Shown here in pieces: positions 6,952 to 13,174 of a DNA stretch of 13,174 bases. Source of the stretch: GCA-2746235 sp049609225 (GTDB lineage: Bacteria > Planctomycetota > UBA1135); assembly GCA_049609225.1 (NCBI GenBank), contig JBMYYH010000088.1, forward strand, positions 1 through 13,174, in the 5' to 3' direction. Positions within the stretch are counted from its first letter, which is position 1. The number at the start of each line of letters is the position of its first letter. A model generated the notes under the pieces. It made no database searches, had not been told where the DNA came from, and saw only the letters and a list, made by a program, of their open reading frames with translations. Both the position numbers and the translations under genes were made by a program.

Positions 6952-7334
6952 GCTTGCCCCTCCTCGCTTTCCCGATCGAGGATGGCGCGTAAACGATCGA
7001 TCTCCCCTTGCGAGAGACGCTTCTGCTCGACCAAGTGCGTGAGCAGCGGCGCCAAGGAGCCACCGGTCAACTTGGCGGCCAGGCTTTCGAGTTGGCCACC
7101 GGCATAAGCCTCACGTTCCACGGCCGCGGCGAACAAATGCACCGACAACTTGCGGTCGCGAGCGACGAACCCCTTCTCCTCTAGGCGCTGCAGCAGACGC
7201 TGCACAGTGCCATGCTGCGCCTTCGAGGCATCGGGATAGAGTTGCTCCCGGAGTTCCCGGGCGGTGCGCGGTGATTGCTGCCACAGCAGTTCCATCAGCG
7301 CGAGTTCGGCGTTGGCAAGTGAAGGTTTGGTCAT
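6948..7334 (-). CDS. BlaI/MecI-family transcriptional repressor
   Basis: A 128-residue dimeric winged-helix repressor of the BlaI/MecI/CopY family. The DNA-binding part is roughly residues 4-78. It includes the AELALMELLWQQ first helix, the TARELREQL second helix, a recognition helix region around HGTVQRLLQRLEEKGFV and a wing ending RDRKLSVHLF. A C-terminal dimerisation helix follows, with the GGSLAPLLTHLVE segment typical of BlaI. It has no cysteine, so it lacks the CxC metal site of CopY and is unlikely to sense copper directly. ATG 7334 is preferred to an in-frame GTG at 7358, because the latter would put coding sequence over an operator and adds unconserved residues. It overlaps the M56 gene by 4 bases, the usual repressor-protease arrangement, and is probably autoregulated through the two dyads immediately upstream. 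Confidence 0.92.
   Translation of the reverse strand: MTKPSLANAELALMELLWQQSPRTARELREQLYPDASKAQHGTVQRLLQRLEEKGFVARDRKLSVHLFAAAVEREAYAGGQLESLAAKLTGGSLAPLLTHLVEQKRLSQGEIDRLRAILDRESEEGQA
6957..6964 (-). promoter_or_regulatory. Ribosome binding site of the M56 gene
   Basis: The minus strand reads AGGAGGGG five bases before the ATG at 6951-6949, within the last codons of the BlaI-family gene. It supports the M56 start and stoichiometric coupled translation. Confidence 0.75.
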
Positions 7335-7355
7335 GGGTGAGCGGCACACCGTCTC

Positions 7356-7372
7356 CACGACGGAGTGTCGTC
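7356..7372. promoter_or_regulatory. Proximal, imperfect BlaI-type operator
   Basis: CACGACGGAGTGTCGTC matches the distal perfect dyad in ACGAC of the left arm and TGTCGT of the right arm (11 of the 14 arm bases). Its centre (7364) is 21 bp from the centre of the distal dyad (7385), about two helical turns, and it lies 22 bases before the chosen repressor ATG. Confidence 0.6.
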
Positions 7373-7376
7373 ACCT

Positions 7377-7393
7377 TACGACACGATGTCGTA
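7377..7393. promoter_or_regulatory. Perfect dyad, probable BlaI-type operator
   Basis: TACGACA CGA TGTCGTA is a perfect 7-base inverted repeat around a 3-base spacer. It sits in the 64-base gap between the TolC-family stop (7399) and the repressor start (7334). BlaI/MecI/CopY operators are short dyads with TACA/TGTA-like cores, so the layout fits autorepression. The exact half-site is this locus's own variant and is inferred. Confidence 0.7.
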
Positions 7394-7398
7394 CATGT

Positions 7399-8763
7399 CT
7401 AGTCTTTCCACGGAAGTGGGCCTCCTGTGGCCCATTCCAGCTCCATTTGCGCCTCGAGCAGGTCCTTATCGGCCCGTAGGAGCTGCGTCAGCACCTCCAG
7501 GGTCTCCACCTCCGCGGCCCGCATTTCCTGCCAGGAGGCCGCGCCAAGCTCGACGGCTTCCCGCACGCGCCCTTCCATCGACCGCGCCAAGGGCAAGATC
7601 TCATCGAACAAACGCCCCCGACGTTGCCCCGCCTCCACCATCCGACTCCATGCACTGCGGACATCCTGCGCCGCCTGCGCCTGCGCTCCCTCCCACTGCA
7701 GACGCGCCTGCTGCAAGGCGAACTCCGCCTTGGCGACGCCTGCCTGATTGCGGTCGAACAATGGAATCGTCCAGGACACGCCAGGCCCGATACTGGTCTC
7801 TCCAGAACCGGGATCTTCAATAGAGGGTCCGGCACTCAAGGCACCGAAGCGCTGACGTTTGCGTAGGGCCAACTCCGCCTCCAAGGCCTCCACCTTCGAC
7901 GCCATGGCGCGCAGATCCAAGCGCGCCTCCAAGGCTTGAGTGACGAGATCGCCTCGTGCCCCTTCCCAAGATCCTGGCACCGGCCATGGATCCAATAAAG
8001 CGATGCCTTCCATCGATACCGACAGCGACAAGGCCCGCCCCATGGCTTGCGCCGCAGCTTCGCGATGCGCAATCGTCGCATCGAGTGCATTGCGTGCTTG
8101 CAGCAGTTGCAGGTGCAAAGCCTCGACCGAAGCGCTGTCCGCCAAACCTTCTTGCGCAAGTTCCCCTTGGGCCGACCATTGCTCCAAGGCCAAAGCGACT
8201 TTGCGTTCCTGGATGCGGAACAACTGTTCCTGCAGTTGCCACTCCAGATAGACCACACGGGTCTGGCGCAGATACCCAGAAGCAGCACGCGCAACTTCCG
8301 CGACGGTGGTCTGCAGGGCATAGTCCGCGGTACGTTCCCGCAGCGGCACTTGCCACATTTCCAACAACTCAAAGCCGAGCAGAGCATCGATGAGGTTGCC
8401 GGTGCCGTCGCCCGGGAAACGTATGGCGAGGTCGAGGGTGGGGTTGGAAAGCAGACCGGCTTGCACCAAATCAGCTTGCGCAAGACCAACCTCCAGCAGC
8501 TCGGCCTGGAGTTCCTTCTTGTTCTGCAGCGTGAGGCTCAGGGCGGTCTTCAGGTCGAGGCCATCGGCCAGGGAAGCGCGCAGGGATTCCTCGTTCAGGG
8601 GCTCTGCCAGCGGATTCAAGGCAATCTCCCCGCCGGAGGCTCCAGCTACCAGATGCTCGGTCTGCTCCAGATCAAGCTCGACGGCGGGCTGCGCGCAAGC
8701 CATTAAGACCAAGGGAAGCAGCGCCGTGTTACGCCAGTTCTTAGGTGAAAGGAACGGGGTCAT
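7399..8763 (-). CDS. TolC-family outer membrane efflux lipoprotein
   Basis: A 454-residue outer-membrane factor (OEP family) forming the trimeric exit duct of an RND pump. The N-terminus is a short signal ending LVLMAC with cysteine at residue 23, a slightly atypical lipobox that suggests lipid anchoring, as in CusC/OprM. Two OEP repeats are visible. The first contains ALSLTLQNKKELQ and LLSNPTLDLAIRFPG. The second contains SIGPGVSWTIPLFDRNQ and a long Ala/Gln-rich helix. The start at ATG 8763 is chosen because it overlaps the pump stop as ATGA and has GGAGGG eight bases upstream. The frame continues upstream for 78 more codons, but that is antisense-free pump sequence in another frame, not signal peptide. 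It is the third and last gene of the efflux operon; no terminator separates it from the BlaI promoter region. Confidence 0.9.
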   Translation of the reverse strand: MTPFLSPKNWRNTALLPLVLMACAQPAVELDLEQTEHLVAGASGGEIALNPLAEPLNEESLRASLADGLDLKTALSLTLQNKKELQAELLEVGLAQADLVQAGLLSNPTLDLAIRFPGDGTGNLIDALLGFELLEMWQVPLRERTADYALQTTVAEVARAASGYLRQTRVVYLEWQLQEQLFRIQERKVALALEQWSAQGELAQEGLADSASVEALHLQLLQARNALDATIAHREAAAQAMGRALSLSVSMEGIALLDPWPVPGSWEGARGDLVTQALEARLDLRAMASKVEALEAELALRKRQRFGALSAGPSIEDPGSGETSIGPGVSWTIPLFDRNQAGVAKAEFALQQARLQWEGAQAQAAQDVRSAWSRMVEAGQRRGRLFDEILPLARSMEGRVREAVELGAASWQEMRAAEVETLEVLTQLLRADKDLLEAQMELEWATGGPLPWKD

Positions 8764-11700
8764 GACTGTTTCCCTCCGAAGCGATAGAGCAGTGTGGGGA
8801 TGGTCAACATGTTGAGGAAGGTCGAGGACAACAGGCCGAACAGGATGACCATCGCCATCGGTGCGAGGATCTCCGTGCCAGGTTCTTCCGCCTTCATCGC
8901 CATGGGGATGAGTGCGAAACCGGCGGCTGCGGCCGTCATGAGAATCGGTGCGAGTCGTTCCATCGCACCTTGGCGGACGCATTGCAGGAAGTTCCAACTG
9001 GGTTCCACACCTTCCAGATGGCGCACGTGTGAAACCAGCATGATGCCGTTCCGTGCGGCGATGCCGAACACCGAGATGAAGCCGATGATGGATGCGACCG
9101 ACAGGATGCCGCCGGACAGATAAACCCCGATCACACCGCCAATGAGTGCGAGCGGCAGGTTCAACATGATCAACAGCACATCTTGGCGGGAACGGAACAT
9201 CAGGTAGAGCAACATCGCCATACCGACCAAGACGAACACGCCGAACAAGGCAAGGCGTCGGTTGGTTTCAGCGGCGCTCTCGAACTGGCCGCCGTATTCG
9301 ACGAAGTAGCCATTGGGAAGATCCAGATCCTTGGAGATGATGGCTTGCACCTCCTCCACCACGCTGCCGAGATCGCGTCCGGAGACGTTCGCCATCACGA
9401 TGATCTTGCGCTGCACATTCTCGCGCGAAATCATGTTCGGTCCGCCGTCTTCGAGAATGCGCGCGAGACTGCGTAACGGGATCTGCGCGCCACTAGGCAC
9501 GTCGATCAAGACATCCGGGATCGAACGGGCAGACAGGTCCATGCCCGATTCCACGCGAACGACGATGTCGTAGGCATTAATACCCTCCAAGACTTGGCCG
9601 ACTTCTTGACCGCGGAAGGCGGCATCGAGCACATTCGAAGCCGTATCCAAGGATATGCCATGACGCGCCAGAGCCTGGCGATCCCATTCCACGCGCCATT
9701 GCGGCAGGTCCACCTGCTTCTCGATCGAGAGGTCGACGAGCCCAGGGATGTCCTGGATCAACGCTTCGCTGCGATCGGCGAGGGTGCGCAACATGCGCAG
9801 ATCCGGTCCGAAGATCTTCAAGGCAAGATTGGCCCGCGTACCCGACAGCATGTGGTCGATGCGATGCGAAATCGGTTGGCCGAAGGTGGATTGAATCCCG
9901 GGCACCTTCGCCAAGCCTTCCCGCATGGCATCCAACAGTTCGGCACGGGAACGTTGCGGTAGGCCGAGATGAGTCGGACCCTCCATGTCGATGGTGATCT
10001 CGAACTCACTTGCTTCGACCCCAATGACATGCTCATCAGCTTCGGCCCGACCGGTACGTCGGCCGACGGCGCGGACTTCAGGGAAGGTCATCAGGACCTT
10101 CTCTACCTCCATCGCCACGCGGTCACTCTCCTCCAAAGAAGTACCTGGCAAGGCGACCACACCGATGACCATGGCGCCTTCATGAAACTCCGGCAGGAAA
10201 CTACGTCCGAGTTTGGCGACACCAATGCCGGCACCGATGAGCAACAACAGGACCGGCACCGTGACCATCCAAGGATGCTTCAAGGCCCAATCCAGAGGGC
10301 CGGAATAGATGCGTTTGAGGCCCGCGACCAAGCGTCCCTCCTTACCCCCAACCACCGTCTTGCTGTTGGGCAGGAGATACGCGCAGAGAGCCGGCGTGAG
10401 CGTCAGAGCGGTGAGCAGGGAAGCTGCGAGGGCTACACAGAAGGCCACTCCCAAAGGCTGCAGAAGGCGTCCTTCGACGCCGGTGAGTGCGAACAAAGGC
10501 GAAAACACCAAGATGATGATCAAGGTCGCGAAGACGATCGAATGACGCACTTCCACACTCGCATCGAGGATCACCTTCAGCACATTGCGTTGCTGCTCCT
10601 TCGGTTTCAGTCGGTTCTCACGCAGGCGCCGGATGACGTTCTCGACATCGATGATCGCATCATCGACCAAGGCACCGATGGCGATGGCCATACCGCCGAG
10701 CGTCATGGTGTTGATGCTCGAACCCCATAGGCGCAGCAGCAGGATCGCCACCACCAAGGAGATCGGGATGGCCAACAAGGTGATGATGCTGGCGCGCATA
10801 CTGCCGAGGAACAACAGCACCACCAGGACCACCATCAAGCCACCTTCGATCAGAGCCATGTTGGAGTTCTGGATTGAAGTCTCGATGAAATCCGATTGGC
10901 GGAACAACTGACTGTTGATGACCATGCCTTCGGGCAGCCCCGCTTGAATCTCAGCGATGGTCTGATCCAACTGCTTGGTCAAGGTGAGCGTGTTGGCCCC
11001 AGGTTGTTTGAGCACCGCCAGGACCACACCGCGTCGGGTGATGGGCATCCAATCGGCGTCGCGCATCGAAGCGGAGGCCGTACCACGACGCAAGGCCGGT
11101 CCGATGCGGACGACCCCCAGGTCCCCAACCGTCACCGCCCGTTCTCCTTCCTTACGCACCAGAATCGATGCGATGTCTGCAGTGGTCTGCACCCGTCCGA
11201 TACCGCGCAACAAGGTCTCGGAACCGCCGTCGAAGAGAACTCCGGCCGACACGTTCTCGTTGTTGCAACGCATCGCCTCCGCCACCTCCTCCAAGGTGAT
11301 GCCGTAAGCACGCAGACGCTGTGGTGACAGCACCGCCTGGTACTGCTTCACCTCACCCCCGATGGGGCTGACCTTGGCCACTCCACCCACCGACAGCAGA
11401 CGTCGGGCCACATCACTCTCCGCCGTGACCCGCAGTTCCATCGGATCATGCCGATCCGACGTCAATCCCAAAAACAGGATCTCTCCCATGATCGACGACA
11501 CCGGAGCCAAGATCGGAGGCTCCACTTGTTCCGGGAATCCACCGGCCAACACTGTCAAACGTTCATTCACGGTCTGACGTGCGCGATAGATATCCGTTCC
11601 CCAATCGAAGTCGATCCAGACCACCGAAATCCCGACGGCGGTCTGCGAGCGCACGCGTCGGACATTGGCAGCGCCATTCACCGCAGCCTCAATCGGCAGG

Positions 11701-11897
11701 GTGACCAGGGTTTCCATCTCCTCGGGAGCCATACCATGGCCCTCAACGAGGACCGTGACGGTGGGTGCCGTCAGGTCGGGGAAGACGTCGATGGGCATCT
11801 CCCGGGTGGTGTAGATACCGAAGCCAAGCAATCCTGCGGACAGGACCACCAGCATCATGCGGTAGCGCAATGATAGGCGCACAAGAGTCGTCAACAT
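8760..11897 (-). CDS. HME-type RND efflux pump (CzcA/CusA superfamily inner-membrane subunit)
   Basis: A 1045-residue proton-driven inner-membrane pump of the heavy-metal-efflux branch of the RND superfamily, the usual length. Visible features: the N-terminal membrane helix and REMPIDVFPD at 32-41, then DWGTDIYRARQTVNERL (98-114), shared with CzcA-type pumps. The proton-relay motif in the fourth membrane helix is VDDAIIDVEN (411-420), with acidic D412, D413, D417 and E419. The C-terminal half repeats the topology and includes FGIAARNGIMLVSH. This relay motif is nearer the CzcA-like acidic pattern than the CusA-like VDAAIVMIEN pattern. The transported ion cannot be assigned; it resembles the poorly characterised HME subgroup with a VDDA signature. 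The start at ATG 11897 has a perfect AAGGAGG overlapping the adaptor stop. It forms one operon with the adaptor and the outer-membrane factor. Confidence 0.93.
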   Translation of the reverse strand: MLTTLVRLSLRYRMMLVVLSAGLLGFGIYTTREMPIDVFPDLTAPTVTVLVEGHGMAPEEMETLVTLPIEAAVNGAANVRRVRSQTAVGISVVWIDFDWGTDIYRARQTVNERLTVLAGGFPEQVEPPILAPVSSIMGEILFLGLTSDRHDPMELRVTAESDVARRLLSVGGVAKVSPIGGEVKQYQAVLSPQRLRAYGITLEEVAEAMRCNNENVSAGVLFDGGSETLLRGIGRVQTTADIASILVRKEGERAVTVGDLGVVRIGPALRRGTASASMRDADWMPITRRGVVLAVLKQPGANTLTLTKQLDQTIAEIQAGLPEGMVINSQLFRQSDFIETSIQNSNMALIEGGLMVVLVVLLFLGSMRASIITLLAIPISLVVAILLLRLWGSSINTMTLGGMAIAIGALVDDAIIDVENVIRRLRENRLKPKEQQRNVLKVILDASVEVRHSIVFATLIIILVFSPLFALTGVEGRLLQPLGVAFCVALAASLLTALTLTPALCAYLLPNSKTVVGGKEGRLVAGLKRIYSGPLDWALKHPWMVTVPVLLLLIGAGIGVAKLGRSFLPEFHEGAMVIGVVALPGTSLEESDRVAMEVEKVLMTFPEVRAVGRRTGRAEADEHVIGVEASEFEITIDMEGPTHLGLPQRSRAELLDAMREGLAKVPGIQSTFGQPISHRIDHMLSGTRANLALKIFGPDLRMLRTLADRSEALIQDIPGLVDLSIEKQVDLPQWRVEWDRQALARHGISLDTASNVLDAAFRGQEVGQVLEGINAYDIVVRVESGMDLSARSIPDVLIDVPSGAQIPLRSLARILEDGGPNMISRENVQRKIIVMANVSGRDLGSVVEEVQAIISKDLDLPNGYFVEYGGQFESAAETNRRLALFGVFVLVGMAMLLYLMFRSRQDVLLIMLNLPLALIGGVIGVYLSGGILSVASIIGFISVFGIAARNGIMLVSHVRHLEGVEPSWNFLQCVRQGAMERLAPILMTAAAAGFALIPMAMKAEEPGTEILAPMAMVILFGLLSSTFLNMLTIPTLLYRFGGKQS
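8772..8777 (-). promoter_or_regulatory. Ribosome binding site of the TolC-family gene
   Basis: The minus strand reads GGAGGG eight bases before ATG 8763, inside the last codons of the RND pump gene. It decides the TolC-family start against much longer in-frame alternatives and shows coupled translation. Confidence 0.75.
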
Positions 11898-11904
11898 CGT
11901 GCTG

Positions 11905-11911
11905 CCTCCTT
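11905..11911 (-). promoter_or_regulatory. Ribosome binding site of the RND pump gene
   Basis: The minus strand reads TAAGGAGG. The TAA stop of the adaptor gene (11912-11910) runs directly into AAGGAGG, seven bases before the pump ATG. Termination and re-initiation are likely coupled. Confidence 0.8.
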
Positions 11912-13174
11912 AGTGCGTATGGCCTTCGCCGAAAGCTGCAGGCGAGGTCGAAGCCAGACGTACGCGGAAGGCATCACTCACGATGATGCGCTCCCCCTCC
12001 TCCAGGCCACTGCGAACCTCGACGTATCCGCCATCGCGAATACCCAAGATCACTTCCCGGCGCTGCAGGGTCTCGCCCGAAACCACCACATAGACCACAT
12101 CCACACCGAGGTCGCGCACGATCGCACTTTCCGGCACGGCCAAAGCCTGCTTCACACTTTGCGTCGCAAGTAAGACATCGACGAACATGCCGATAGGCAT
12201 CTTGCGGTCGGGGTTATCCACCTCATAACGCAAGGGCACGCTGCGATCGCTGGGGTCGACCATGCGTCCGATATGGATGAGGGATCCATTCAGGTCGGCG
12301 GTGAAATCCAGGACGGCATCGCCGAAGATCGGCGCGCGCATTTGCGCCCGATGGTTGGCATCCAACCGCCCCAAGTCGAACTCGGAGATCTCGGCTTCGA
12401 TCCACACACGATCCGAACGCAGGATGGTGAACAGGGTCTCCTGGCCCTTCACGGGATCGCCTTTATGCGCCTCAACCGCTGCAATCTCTCCACTGATCGG
12501 AGCGATCAAGGGGTAACGCATGGCGGTCCCATCGGAACCACCCAAGCCATCGGCCAAATCCTGACGCAACTCTGCCAAGCGTTGAAGGCTCTCCTGCAGG
12601 GAGGATTGCAATTTCTCGGAGCCAACCACGCGCGTCTCTGCAAGCAACAGATCGCGCGCAGCCGCATCCAAAGCCGCTGCAGTTCCTAAACCCTTCTCAC
12701 GCATAGCCAACAAACGATCATGTTGCACGCGTGCGAATTCCGCTTCCGCCTGAGCTTCCAACAGGTCGCGGTTGATTTCGATCTGTTTGGATTCCAGATC
12801 CATCTCCCGCGCAAGCAGGTCCGTACGCACCGCTTCTAATTGGGCTCGATCGGAAGTGGTGAGCGGCGCCTCGACGAAACCGAGGAAGGCCCCCTCTTCC
12901 ACCCAATCGCCGATATGCGCGTGTTCGCCTTGTTGCACCAACAGGCCGTCGACCGGCGCCCCGACCCGCGACAAGGAATCCGGGCGTGCATCTACTTTGC
13001 CTGGAACCTGCAACCATTCCGTCATCTCGCGTCGAGCTACCGGACGCGCCTTCATGCGCAAGGGCCACATCTGGTCCAGCAAGAACGGGACGGCATCGGT
13101 CACCTCTGCCACGGGTCCGTCAGCCGCAGCGGCCGCATCGGCAATGGCATCATCGGCGTAGACCGTGAACTCCG
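11910..13174 (-). CDS. RND efflux periplasmic adaptor (membrane fusion protein), 5' end outside window
   Basis: A partial adaptor of the HlyD/CusB/CzcB type, joining the RND pump to the outer-membrane factor in the periplasm. The frame is open to the window edge (420 residues visible), so a GTG at 13112 is internal, not the start. From the edge come a short FTVY segment, an Ala/Asp-rich linker and PFLLDQMWPLRMKARPV. This last corresponds to the FLKEQQW-type lead-in seen in metal-efflux adaptors. Next are the first lipoyl half (GAPVDGLLVQQGE), a long alpha-hairpin rich in Leu/Ala/Glu, the second lipoyl half (PISGEIAAVEAHKGDPV), a beta-barrel and a membrane-proximal domain (VRSGLEEGERIIVSD). 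It ends GEGHTH, a small His tail. The signal peptide and promoter lie upstream, outside the window. It is the first visible gene of the adaptor-pump-outer membrane factor operon. Confidence 0.9.
   Translation of the reverse strand, partial: EFTVYADDAIADAAAAADGPVAEVTDAVPFLLDQMWPLRMKARPVARREMTEWLQVPGKVDARPDSLSRVGAPVDGLLVQQGEHAHIGDWVEEGAFLGFVEAPLTTSDRAQLEAVRTDLLAREMDLESKQIEINRDLLEAQAEAEFARVQHDRLLAMREKGLGTAAALDAAARDLLLAETRVVGSEKLQSSLQESLQRLAELRQDLADGLGGSDGTAMRYPLIAPISGEIAAVEAHKGDPVKGQETLFTILRSDRVWIEAEISEFDLGRLDANHRAQMRAPIFGDAVLDFTADLNGSLIHIGRMVDPSDRSVPLRYEVDNPDRKMPIGMFVDVLLATQSVKQALAVPESAIVRDLGVDVVYVVVSGETLQRREVILGIRDGGYVEVRSGLEEGERIIVSDAFRVRLASTSPAAFGEGHTH

Noticed and set aside
6948..7334. Assignment of the repressor as a CopY-type copper sensor because of the adjacent metal-type pump.
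   Set aside because: The protein has no cysteines, so the C-terminal CxC metal motif of CopY is absent, and the M56 partner points to the BlaI type.
7335..7358. GTG 7358 as the start of the BlaI-family gene.
   Set aside because: It would place coding sequence over an operator dyad and adds eight residues not typical of the family. ATG 7334 fits the usual BlaI N-terminus.
8764..8997. A 78-codon N-terminal extension of the TolC-family frame.
   Set aside because: It overlaps the pump's conserved C-terminus, is His/Asp/Arg-rich, and would bury the clear signal peptide. ATG 8763 has a ribosome site and an ATGA overlap.
9557..9573. A TGTCGTA match with ACGAC nearby, inside the RND pump gene, resembling the BlaI-type dyad.
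   Set aside because: The half-sites are offset to the wrong spacing and lie in conserved coding sequence, so it is probably chance.
13110..13112. GTG as the start of the adaptor gene.
   Set aside because: The frame stays open to the window edge, the upstream residues continue an adaptor-like linker, and no signal peptide follows the GTG.

Overview
The window is a compact, moderately GC-rich segment from a Gram-negative (diderm) bacterium. It encodes two lipopolysaccharide-core enzymes, an outer-membrane factor and a complete-looking RND efflux tripartite set, all of which need an outer membrane. The taxon cannot be fixed from sequence alone. A planctomycete-like or other non-proteobacterial lineage is only a guess, based on the tandem dehydrogenases and the M56 protein with a repeat-rich tail.

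Layout: positions 1-90 may hold the 3' end of an unidentified plus-strand gene, followed by a short inverted repeat. Positions 205-2165 are a two-gene minus-strand LPS-core operon: a WaaP-like heptose kinase followed 11 bases later by a WaaG-like glycosyltransferase. A 140-base divergent gap leads to a plus-strand pair (2306-4877) of overlapping Glu/Leu/Phe/Val dehydrogenase paralogues. A strong hairpin terminator at 4898-4929 separates this pair from convergent minus-strand genes. These are, in transcription order from the right edge: an RND adaptor (5' end outside the window), an HME-type RND pump, a TolC-family lipoprotein, then a 64-base gap carrying two dyad operators, a BlaI-family repressor and an M56 (BlaR1/MecR1-type) membrane metalloprotease.

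How they fit together: the first dehydrogenase keeps all recognisable catalytic and substrate-binding residues. The second has lost the two key lysines and the two pocket residues while keeping the fold. The pair therefore resembles a catalytic subunit plus a regulatory pseudo-subunit, as known for the Thermus thermophilus GdhB/GdhA complex. The efflux genes are tightly coupled (stop codon overlapping the ribosome binding site, and an ATGA overlap). The BlaI/M56 pair also overlaps by ATGA and is probably autoregulated through the two dyads, centred 21 bp apart. The M56 protein has no penicillin-sensor domain. Its long exported tail instead holds coiled coil and four copies of a ~30-residue motif, so its signal is unlikely to be a beta-lactam bound in the classical way.

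The most noteworthy items are the dehydrogenase pseudoenzyme pair, the tandem BlaI-type operators and the repeat-bearing M56 tail. I saw no RNA genes, CRISPR arrays, insertion sequences or attachment sites.
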